Source: Brachionus plicatilis (lineage: Eukaryota; Rotifera; Eurotatoria; Ploima; Brachionidae). From it: 64,000 nucleotides of DNA. Within the stretch, counting starts at the first letter, position 1; each line of letters opens with the position of its first letter. Positions 1 to 9,084 of this stretch are shown here, piece after piece. Under the pieces are notes generated by a model. It did not search any database. It worked only from the letters and a program-made list of their open reading frames with translations, and was not told the origin of the DNA. The stretch is taken from positions 5,985,770-6,049,769 of the forward strand of contig QEOQ01000508.1 of the NCBI GenBank assembly GCA_010279815.1, read 5' to 3'. The position numbers were made by a program, and so were the translations under genes.

Positions 1-1388
1 AACTCAATATTATAAAATACACTTAAAAATTGAACTAACCTTAGAATCTTAATACTTCTAAATCAATTTAAAAATGGAAAATATTTGTAAAATTTAGAAG
101 TTAATTTAGTTGAATTCCGCTACTCTACATTATTTAAAATTTGGAAAATAAAAGTAGATCTTGCATTTATTAATTATGTTATATTTTAATAAAAAGTTAA
201 ATCTTATCACATATTATTGCGTGTTTTTTTTGCTTGTTAAGTTAAATACAGAGCTTTCTAAATAAGCGTATCTTATCGAATTATTTCTCCAAGAATTAAT
301 TTTTAAAAATTGATATTTATTGCATCATCATTTTAAGAGTATCAGCTAAATCAAGTATCTTTTTTTTCAATTAATTTATTTTGATATTATAGAATTCAAA
401 TCAGTTTAAAGCTTTTTGAAATTTAATTAAATTTTTTTAGTTTTTGATCGATTTGAGGTTAAAAAAAAATTTCAAATATTTTCATTCATGTCATAAAAAC
501 CTAATAAAATATAAATTTAGATTTTACAAGGGGTAATATAAAAAATATTTTTAATTGAGATTTATTTAATTTTGTATGTTTAATTAATTAAAAAATCTAT
601 ATGTTTTTTGCAATTCGGACTGAACCGTGTAACTTCTGAAAATCGATTAGTTTTTATTGTTGTTTTTCTAAAAATTAATTACAAATTTCATTTGTGATAT
701 TTATATCTAAAAAAAATGTGTGGATATTTGAATTGAAAAAAAGATTTTTTTGTTTCAAAAGAGTTTATCTTTTATCTGTGAACTTAATTTATTAGTGTAA
801 AAAATTCAACATATGTTTAGTCATCGATCAATGCTTTGTAGCATAATTATTTGATCAATGTGAAAAATTTAATAAATCTCTGTGATTAAATTTTGAAAAT
901 CTAGAAAATATTTTATTTCGGCTAAAAAGTGTTAAATTTTTCAATACCACACTTAGCTCTCCGAATTGTTTAAAAGTCAAAGAGAATTTACCAGTTGGTT
1001 GTTTTTTACAGAGAACAAGTTTGTCAGAGAATTTTAATTAAAATTTTCATTAAAAACAGTTCGAGTTTAATTCAGGAATATATACTTCGTTTTTATTTAA
1101 AAAAAAATTCACTGATGATTTAATACCCGAATGATTTTCACTGCTGTTTTCTCATTATCCCTACAGATATGCATGTTTTTATTGAAAGCATTTAAATTTT
1201 CGTGAGATAAATAATTCTTGAAATATCAACTTTTTTAGCATAACTTATTTTTAATTGATGTTTTAATTAAATTTGCAACTTATTTATTTAATAAATCAAA
1301 TTCAATAATTTACTTTTTTTTCTTTTTTCTTTTAAAAGGTTGAACTTGAATTTTTTTATTTGAATAATACATAAAGTTTATGGTTTAG
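1..1388. other. gene-free AT-rich DNA
   Basis: No open frame, exon or repeat that I can support. Long A and T runs dominate. The last part presumably holds the promoter and leader of the small gene that follows. Confidence 0.5.
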
Positions 1389-1793
1389 ATGGAATCAAAG
1401 CAATTAAATGAACTTGATAAGCCGCAAAGCAATCAGAGTCAAATTCTGGATAATACAGGTGCCAAGATCATCAACGAGTCTTCCAAAAAGACTGCTTTTT
1501 TAGTAAATAACCAAAACAATCGCTTTAAAACTGAACTCGCCCGGAACAATTGGAAGACAATACTTGATGTTGCCATGAAGAGGAAAAATTTTGACAATTT
1601 CGACAGTGAACGTCTTTCATTTAGCAATAATTTTAGCTCAATGAATTCACAACAATGCAGTCCGGGTGAGATTTATGCAACAAATAAAGAAAACTGGGCC
1701 TATTTTTTCATTATCATATTAATAGTTGTTATTTTATCAATATTATTTTGCTATTTAGTTTATTCTTTTTTTCCTCATTTTAAACCGAAATAA
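1389..1793 (+). CDS. small C-terminally anchored membrane protein, unknown function
   Basis: Uninterrupted 134-codon frame from an ATG. The first ~100 residues are polar, rich in N, S, K and Q, with no recognisable domain. Residues about 103-128 form one strongly hydrophobic segment (I, V, L, F rich) followed by a short tail ending in KPK, so a tail-anchored or type II single-pass protein is likely. Its composition is clearly less A/T-biased than the flanks, and an AATAAA signal lies 46 bp after the stop, both supporting a real gene. A pyrimidine-rich tract ending in an AG lies about 50 bp upstream of the ATG and could be a splice or trans-splice acceptor. I do not recognise the family and assign no function. 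Confidence 0.55.
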   Translation: MESKQLNELDKPQSNQSQILDNTGAKIINESSKKTAFLVNNQNNRFKTELARNNWKTILDVAMKRKNFDNFDSERLSFSNNFSSMNSQQCSPGEIYATNKENWAYFFIIILIVVILSILFCYLVYSFFPHFKPK

Positions 1794-1838
1794 TCTAAAT
1801 TCAGGAAAACAAAGCTCGTTTTAATTTTTCAAAAATCG

Positions 1839-1844
1839 AATAAA
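1839..1844 (+). terminator. polyadenylation signal AATAAA
   Basis: Canonical hexamer shortly after the stop of the gene at 1389-1793. Confidence 0.5.
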
Positions 1845-3070
1845 GTTTTATTAAAGCCGGAAGTTAAAATTTTTAAATTTAATTTTTAACTAAGAATTCA
1901 GGATCGAAATTATATTTTAAAATTCATATCGAGACAATTTTTTTTAATAAAATCATAATGGATTTTTACTTTATTTTTTGGTTAATATAATAATTTGAAG
2001 TTAGCTTTCTAAATTGGCTTTATTTTGAATCTAAACTAAAAGTTCTAATTGAGTGATTTTTAGATATTTTAACAAAACTAAGATAAAATTACGTCACTCT
2101 ATTTAAAGTCTCAAGTTCACTAAAAAAAAAAACAACAACAAATATTTTCATGAAAGCACTAGGACTTTGAACTTTTCTGAGGATTATTCTTGTCAACTAA
2201 AATATTTTAAAAAGGCTGAATTTGAACTAAAGCTATTCAAAAAATTTCAAACATGCATATTTTTAAGTTCTGAATACTTTTTATTTTAGGGTTCATCATT
2301 AAAAATTTCAAATTTAATTTTATTAATAAAGAACGTGAATCGCTGGGTTGGTTAAGTTCCAAGTCAAAAAAACATTGCTTAAAAAATATACTTTGTGAAA
2401 ATAAATAATAATAATATTTAAAAAAAACAAATAATAATTAAAGCTAGCTTAAATTTCTTTACTGGATTTTTTTTACATTTTGCTTGATTTTTAAAAATAA
2501 AAATATTAGAAATAAATTTTTTCTTTTTTAAAATTTACACTAAAAATTGGGGGGCTGATCAATTTTATGACCAGCCGGTCTTATTTTTATCGATTTTATT
2601 TATAACCAGTCGGTCTCAAAATTTATTTGAGAAAAAATAATTAATTTTTTAAAAATTAAGAAAAAATTTGACTGTTCACAATATTTAATTTTATTTTAGA
2701 AAAAAAAATGTAAATATGTAAAAATTCATTGATAATTCAATAAATAAAATTTCAAAAAATGATAACATAGGTAAAATTAATTTAAGAAATAACAAAAATT
2801 AAAATTATGCATATATATTATATTTAAAATTTTCTGAATTAAAAAGATCGAATTGAAACGAACTGCACAACTCCAATGTATCAGCTTGTACAAACTGTGT
2901 ACAAATTGCCCAAATTAAGTCTCTGTTAAGCTTTGTAAGTCTACAAAGTAAATCATTAAAGTCAAATCGACTTCATTTGAGTGATGAAATTTTGTATGAG
3001 CTCATAAATTTTGCAGAACGAGATTTTTTCTTAACAAAAAAAGCTATTTCAATTTATATTTTTTTGTTTG

Positions 3071-3089
3071 TTCCAAAATTCACAATGCC
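3071..3089 (-). repeat. orphan terminal repeat end of the GGCATTGTGAA family
   Basis: Read on the minus strand, the sequence starts GGCATTGTGAATTTTGG and continues AACAAA. The same end is seen at 24680 and 25020, and at 48652. I could not find a partner end, so this is a truncated or decayed copy. Confidence 0.45.
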
Positions 3090-3194
3090 CTAATAATTTA
3101 CTTAGAAAAAAACCCCTTTAGCTTGGTTGTTATTAACAAAATACTTTATTGAGAATAAGATAAAATCTATTTTTACATTGTGCTACAAAAATTG

Positions 3195-3300
3195 AAGTTT
3201 GCTTCATTTCCAAAGGTTTATACCACTATTCTTTTTTTTCCTTTCTTTCAAATTAAGATCAACTGCTCTTCTTATACTTCTGGTTGATGAACTCAAATCC
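3195..3300 (+). repeat. dispersed repeat, copy 1
   Basis: Shares the 20-base core TTCCAAAGGTTTATACCACT and weaker flanking similarity (a T-rich stretch, then an ACTG.TCTTCT motif and a GTTGAT/GTTGGAT motif) with 40040-40140, same orientation. Possibly the 3' part of a retroposon. Confidence 0.4.
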
Positions 3301-3635
3301 TGATGAGCTCTTGATAAAGAAAATTAAATCCTAATATTTAGCTTTTTGAAAAAAGTAAGCAAAAAAAAGACTAAGATCTGTAAAGCTGTTTTTTTTAATT
3401 TTTGATAAAGCAAAATTTACAGTATGTTAGTTATGTGAACCTAAATTTTTTTATCTAAAAGAAAAATTCATAAAAAATAGTAATAAATTTAATTTTTAAA
3501 TAGTTTTTTTTTATTTTTAAGTTCATGTTGACATAAACTAAATTTTAAAAACTAAAAGCCATTTATCAAAGCTTATAAAATACACAGTCGTGGTTTTGAA
3601 TCTATTTCGTTCAGAAAATACGAGTTCAATTTTAT

Positions 3636-4871
3636 TTAATAATGAGCGTTCTTTATTTTGACAAAAGTGTTCAAATTATCATCTAGTTTAAAAAAAAGAG
3701 TTAAATAAAATTTTATAAATAATAAATTAGTAAAAAAAGAATTACCTTGTGATAAAGATTGATTTGATTTTTGATTTTTTGACGGGGCAAAGTAATGAGC
3801 AGCTCTTTTGTCTAAATTTTCGAATATTAATCTTTTTTTTAGGGCAATAAAAAACCAAATTGTTTGTATCACATGAATTAGCAAAACAACTAAGCCGAAC
3901 AAAACCATGGCATTAAAATCACACTTATCGGCAAACAAAGGGTCTTTTTTGTACAAAACCAAATAGGTCGCATGCCAAACCATAGCTGAAAATACGATCA
4001 TAATTGAGGATACACAATACACATCAAGAAACGTCATGTATGAAATAGTTGGAAGAACTCGACCATGAATGGCCCATCGAAATGTTATACTTGTCAACAT
4101 AGTTGTGAACAGCAATGAAAATCTGTACTGATAGCGCTTATAGTCCATCATAAAAGTAAAAAACACACACAGTGTAATCATTAAAGTAGGCAATAAGCAG
4201 TTAATTACAAAATAGCCAGGTTTACGGGACACCCTGCACTGCATTGTTATAGCTGGGTGCGAGCATGCCCTTTCAAATTTTTCCAAATAATCTGAATTTG
4301 GCGAAATATCGCTTTTAATAGTGTGTATTTTAATATTAACATGGTCATAAAGCTTCCATATATGTTTATCCAATGAAGCTGACTTGGTTTTAGCTATAAT
4401 TCTTAAATCTTGAACCAAATTGATTTCATCCAGAGTTCGGTGTGATGCCAAAATTAGAGATAAATCTTGGACGTCAAATGGAAAATGATATAATTCTAAT
4501 TTTTCAAAAAATGTACCCTGAATTCTCTTGACCATGTGCACCTCAATAAACCATGCTTGCTTTTCGACGTCAAATAACTTTCCTACTCGATACTTTACAT
4601 CTTTTTCTTTCACGTCACCTAAAGCGTTTTCGACATAAATTTGAGGGTCCCAGAAATCTTTTGAATTCCATGAATAATCATCTTTCATTTTAGTAGTGCA
4701 CATTATTGGTTCATTCCAAGTAAAAAATAAGGTAGCTTCACAAGAAAATCTCTCATTGATGGTGTCGATTTCAGCAAGTCGTGTAAACATTATGGAAACT
4801 TTTACCTCACGGGAATTTGGATAGTTAGTGCTATGGTCAAAAAGTTTTTCTCTGAGCCTTTCAGATGGCAT
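3636..4871 (-). CDS. Cys-loop-less pentameric ligand-gated ion channel subunit
   Basis: Exons 3746-4871 and 3682-3636 join to 390 aa. The 63-bp intron (GTAATT...CTAG) is also open in frame, so retention would add 21 residues. An extracellular ligand-binding domain spans residues ~1-215, with a loop-A-like FWDPQIYVEN at 73-82 and the family signature FPFD at 130-133. M1 is ~219-241, M2 ~250-272, M3 ~277-305 and M4 ~319-344. The two cysteines that define the Cys loop are absent: E123 and L137 occupy their places. The M3-M4 loop is only ~13 residues. Both traits recall prokaryotic channels such as GLIC and ELIC rather than nicotinic, GABA or glycine receptors. Ion selectivity and ligand cannot be told. 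No signal peptide follows the ATG at 4871; the frame is open to 4976, and a 5' exon carrying the signal sequence is probably missed. Confidence 0.8.
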   Translation of the reverse strand: MPSERLREKLFDHSTNYPNSREVKVSIMFTRLAEIDTINERFSCEATLFFTWNEPIMCTTKMKDDYSWNSKDFWDPQIYVENALGDVKEKDVKYRVGKLFDVEKQAWFIEVHMVKRIQGTFFEKLELYHFPFDVQDLSLILASHRTLDEINLVQDLRIIAKTKSASLDKHIWKLYDHVNIKIHTIKSDISPNSDYLEKFERACSHPAITMQCRVSRKPGYFVINCLLPTLMITLCVFFTFMMDYKRYQYRFSLLFTTMLTSITFRWAIHGRVLPTISYMTFLDVYCVSSIMIVFSAMVWHATYLVLYKKDPLFADKCDFNAMVLFGLVVLLIHVIQTIWFFIALKKRLIFENLDKRAAHYFAPSKNQKSNQSLSQGNSFFTNLLFIKFYLTLFFKLDDNLNTFVKIKNAHY

Positions 4872-4876
4872 TCTTG

Positions 4877-6544
4877 TATCAAAAAAACAAACAAAATTTT
4901 GAATTATGAGAAATAATTTTTTTTTTAATTGAAAAATCGAAATATAATTATTTGAAGTTTTTTTAGATTTAATCAAATTTAATGCGCTTTCAAATACCCC
5001 ACTTGTTTACTTGTTTAAATAGCTGAAAAATAATTAATTAGAAAAATAAAAAAAAATACAATTAATTTTAAAAAGTTTGGTTGAATTAGCTATTATTGTG
5101 AATAAATTATAAATTTTAAGATAATGTTATATGATTTAATTATTAAGTCTAACTTTATCCTAGAAAATCGATATTTAAGATTTATGTAATTATTTTCTTT
5201 TGTATCATGGATAAAACTTAAATGAAATTTTATAATTTTTTTTAAAAATGAAATTACAAACTGTCAAAGTTAAGTGTGTAGGATCAATAAAGACTTTTTA
5301 AAATTTATTTATGTTTTAGTACTCATGAGAGATGCATTAAATCAGCTTAATTATTTTTTATGATTTTTTGAGATCCATTCAAATTATACATTTTAAGTAT
5401 ACTGATAGTCTATTTTATTTTACCAATAAAGAATGGATTTTTATTGATTTTATTCTATTTTTAAAATTTTTATTTGAACAATCAATTTTTTATTTTATAT
5501 TAAGTAAAAAATATTTATTTGGTTTAATAATTATGTGAAATTATAAATATAATTAATCATTAATTGATAAGCAATAAATTTGTCCTATCTATCCTGTGAG
5601 ACTCCTGCATCTAATTGATCTTTAAAACCCCAGCTTACAACTACGAAGCTTATTTTTCTGATTCTTATGAATCAGAAAGTGAAAGCAGAGTGAAAAATTT
5701 CCGACTTTCAACATTAACTGCCCTGATATTTGTAGATTTTGTTCCGGTCTGAGAAAAAAGACCTGGGAATTATTTACTAACTGGGTACAATTCAAAGAGT
5801 AATGATTAAAAATATACAAAAAAGATTAAATAGATTATATAAATTTTTCTTATTACGTGAATGAGTTTTTTTAAAGAAGAAAGTTTTGTAATATTTGTTC
5901 ATAATAATATCTACATAAAGTTCGAACTATTGATGTTCAAACTTCGTCTCAAGTTCGGACATGTGTCAAAATTTTATCATTCTTTTTTAAATATTCTCAA
6001 ATTAAAAAAAATTTTAAATATTGATTCAGTTATAAATTTTGATATATCTTGATTTTTGTAAATTTTTTTAATTTCAAAAATGAAAACATGATAACTCAGT
6101 GAATTAAATCGAATTTTGTAAAAAAGATAGGCATGTTTCAAATCTCTTTAAATTTTATTTTTAATTTGATCATAATTTCATCATCATAATGATCATAAAT
6201 CTCAATTTCAAAAATAAAGCCTGGTAGAAATACTTAAGTTGATTTTAAGAATCAAAAGTTTTGAAAAATTCAACAAACAGTAAAGCTCTGTGGTTAAATT
6301 ATATTCTATTGTAAAAATTAGGCATGGACTTTGAAAAGTTCGAACTAGGCTCGAATTTTCATTAAAAAAAAATTTATTAATAAAGCTCGAACCTAGGCCG
6401 AAAAGCTCGAACCCTTCATTAATAATACCCTCTTTTTATTATTGAATGCATTATTAATTCTTCAGAATTTTTCATCAAAAAAAATTAAAATTATAATCAA
6501 AAATCGATGTCGAACATAAAAAGTAAAGTTTAAATGAAATCAGA
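4877..6544. other. gene-free AT-rich DNA
   Basis: No gene supported. Around 5915-5965 and 6330-6412 there are scattered related words (AAGTTCGAAC, AAGCTCGAACC, CTAGGCTCGAA), perhaps remnants of an old repeat. Short open frames here have the base composition of the flanks. Confidence 0.45.
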
Positions 6545-6550
6545 TTTATT
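6545..6550 (-). terminator. polyadenylation signal AATAAA
   Basis: Minus-strand hexamer 33 bp beyond the stop at 6583. Confidence 0.45.
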
Positions 6551-6582
6551 ATTTTTCAAAAAAAATCTTTAGAAATAGATAT

Positions 6583-7068
6583 TTAGATAAATTTTGAGAC
6601 CCAAATTTTGTTTGGTACATCGATCTGTACCTGAATGTCCGAATTATCAATTGTATGGGCCAAAAAGCTTGTCATGCCAAGATCATCACGATCTGTGCAA
6701 TCGAACATGCTATTGCTGTTTAATTTGGATTCTAAAACATCTTCTTTAAAATGATTAGTTTCTGTGAGAACACTTGTTGATATTGTATTGATCCATTTGT
6801 ATTGATATCGCTGTGATATGTGATAAGCTTTACCCATATGTTTTGAGAATGCAGTTACATTCTTTTTTTTTAATTCCTTAATAATTACAATTTAGGAAAT
6901 TAATTTTTTTTTACATAGATTAATTACTGAATATTTTGTTGGAGCTATTATTTTGTGATGAGAGCTCATTTTTGTGATTACATCAGTAAGCAATTGATCA
7001 CTATATTTGTCGAAAAGATTAAATGATTCAAAAATACGTGGTGTTTTGTCATTAATCAAAATTGAACT
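6583..7068 (-). CDS. 3' end of an unrecognised gene (two exons)
   Basis: Two minus-strand exons join in phase 0. Exon A, 7068-6928 (47 codons), starts after a TTGATTTAG acceptor and ends at a GTAATT donor. Exon B, 6810-6583 (75 codons plus stop), starts after a CACATATCACAG acceptor. The intron is 117 bp. The 122 residues visible include RIFESFNLFDKYSDQ in exon A, and an acidic D/E/S-rich stretch followed by IQVQIDVPNKIW in exon B. There is no membrane segment and no motif I can assign. Matched splice phases, reduced A/T bias and a following AATAAA argue for a real gene. The 5' exons were not found; they would lie above 7070, where a transposon-like inverted repeat begins at 7814, so the gene may be truncated. 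Confidence 0.5.
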
Positions 7069-7813
7069 CTAAATCAAAGACATAAAATTATAAAATATTT
7101 AAAAATTTGAATTACAAATCTTTCTTAGTAAAATAATTGATGTCTAAAATTAAAAATTTTTAGAAAATAAAAATTATGAGATGGTGAATTAAAAAAAAAT
7201 AGAACAAAATAAATGACTCAAAAAAAGCAAATTGTAATGTTGGTTGATATTTTAGAATTTTACGCTATTAAATTCAGATAGTGCTCAGGTTTCGAATTAG
7301 ACAAATATTAGAAAAATTTTTTTTTGCTCATATTTTAAGATTCGATTTTTTACAATAACTTTTTTATACTCTACTTTTTTAACTTGTCCACGAAAGTTTA
7401 AATTTAGGAATAATAACAATAATAAATTCACTTAAAATAAATTTAAAAATAAATTTAACTATAAATAAATTAAAATAAAATAAACTTTAAATAAATTTAA
7501 ACACAATAAATTTAAAGTATTTGGGTTTATAAGTTATTTTTTAAACTTTAAATATCCAAATTTGTCAAACAGAATTGATTTTTAGATATCAAACACTGAT
7601 TTGAAAAAACAATTTTGAACATGTCTAAAACCAAACAAATGCTAAAAATTGAATTTTTTTAAATTAAATTTTCAAAAGGCTTTTTAAAAAAAAATCTAAA
7701 ATATTTTATTAACATTATTTATCACTCTAATAAAATTTAAATTTAAATTTGAACACTAAGAAGAATTTTTTTCCTAAGCCAGAGTTGACTTTGACCAAGT
7801 CTGTTCTTAAAAT
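7069..7813. other. gene-free DNA with a simple repeat
   Basis: 7425-7520 is low-complexity, with repeated ATAAATTTAA-type words. No coding support. Confidence 0.45.
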
Positions 7814-8157
7814 GGCAATGTGAAATTTTAGTACTAAAAAGAAAAATGTCATAAATTTATTCTAATTGTACAAAAATGGTTCTTTAAGCAGGACAATATT
7901 TTACAAATTTGTACAAACGAATTCTTAGCTCTGCAAAAAATTTACAATTTTCTGTAAAATGCACACCATCAAAAAACATTTGATTAAAAAATGCAATAAA
8001 TTGCAGAGTGTTTTGCAGAGCTAAGAACTTCTACAGGCAGTACAATATTGTACAAATTTGTACAATATTGTACTGCCTGTAGAACCATTTTTCTACAATT
8101 AGAAAAAATAATGACATTTTTCTTTTGTGTGCTGAAATTTTTGCACTAAAATTTGGC
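7814..8157. mobile_element. miniature inverted-repeat element, long TIRs
   Basis: The left arm (about 7814-7945) and right arm (about 8010-8157) are imperfect reverse complements over more than 100 bp. Shared words include GAAAAATGTCAT, CTAATTGTA, AAATGGTTCT and TTTTGCAGAGCTAAGAA. The left end begins GGCAATGTGAAATTTTAGTAC, close to other ends in this window. The right outer end lost a few bases, so no target duplication is visible. The right arm carries a perfect 52-bp palindrome at 8031-8082. There is no coding capacity. Confidence 0.65.
8031..8082. repeat. perfect 52-bp palindrome
   Basis: Two 26-base arms meet with no spacer. The arm begins CTACAGGCAGTACAATATTG. It sits inside the right arm of the element at 7814-8157 and is a local extra inversion. 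Confidence 0.8.
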
Positions 8158-8323
8158 TATTTATTTATTTATTTTTCATTTTAAATTTCTGAATGAATCA
8201 CTAATATTAATGATATTAAAAATTATTTTTCCTAATTTTCCTAACAAATATTATTTCTGTTAAATTTTCTAATGCATTATAAATTTTCAGTTGTATGTTC
8301 ATTTTTCTTAAATTTAAATAAAA

Positions 8324-8650
8324 AATGATTGAAATCGAAATTGAAATTTTTATTTATAAAAATAAAAATATTGAATCTAATGGACCTAAACCAGAAGAAT
8401 TAAGTGAATGGGATGACAATGAAGATAAAAGTGACCACGATGACGATAATTTCATAACTGTACCGACAACTTGACCGAACAGCGAAAAAGGAAAACAATT
8501 TCCTGGGCATTTCATAAGCAATTTGAAAACAATTTTTGTATTGAGGCTAAAATTGATCCAAAATGAATGACATACAGGACTAACTATACAAGAAGTGGTA
8601 AAAAAGTTTATTATAAATGCGCTAAAATATATTTATTTTACTTAAAAAAT
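8324..8650 (+). pseudogene. decayed transposase N-terminus, FLYWCH/MULE-like
   Basis: An ATG at 8324 opens 49 codons with an acidic stretch (SEWDDNEDKSDHDDDN), then a stop. The similarity continues in another frame (RKRKTISWAFHKQFENNF), runs through a second stop, and goes on with YRTNYTRSGKKVYYKCAK. The order W...F......Y..NYT..G.KV.YKC resembles the N-terminal zinc-binding region of FLYWCH/MULE-type transposase-derived proteins. One frameshift and at least two stops make it non-functional. It lies directly beside the inverted-repeat element at 7814-8157 and may be part of the same insertion. The family assignment is a pattern judgement. Confidence 0.5.
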
Positions 8651-9084
8651 CAAACTGAAATTTCACTTTTTATTAATTTAATATATATTTTTTATAAATT
8701 AACATAAATCAGAATTTTTGTTTTTAAATTCTTAAATAAAATTAGAATTTCTAAATTAGAAATTTAAGTGATTGAAAATTAAGTTTTTTTTATAAATTTA
8801 GGCTTTTTTCTTTAAAGTTAGAAAATTTCATAACAAAAATTGAAAATTTCTGATAAATCTTGTGGTTTTAAAAAATAATTGCTTTTAATTTTTGGAAAAA
8901 ATTAAAATATGGATGTATTCCCTTTCATCGAAATATATTCTTGTGCTAAATTTTTAAATTCACTTTTCAGTGTTTTTTTCATCCTCACTGAACAAATCTT
9001 TACTTATTTTTTTAAGGATTCAAGAGGTGTCAAAGTGACAAACCCGCTTACTTAAGTCAGGCTGGCTAAAATTTCTTAAAAAAA
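8651..9084. other. gene-free AT-rich DNA
   Basis: 3' flank of the TFIIIC subunit gene. No feature beyond A/T runs, and no clear AATAAA on the minus strand close to the stop. Confidence 0.4.

Larger units (their letters stand above)
1845..3630. other. gene-free DNA with decayed repeats
   Basis: No coding region seen. It contains a two-copy short repeat around 2555-2620 (cores GACCAGCCGGTCT and AACCAGTCGGTCT), one orphan transposon end at 3071-3089 (see that entry), and a short repeat at 3195-3300 that recurs near 40040. Confidence 0.5.
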
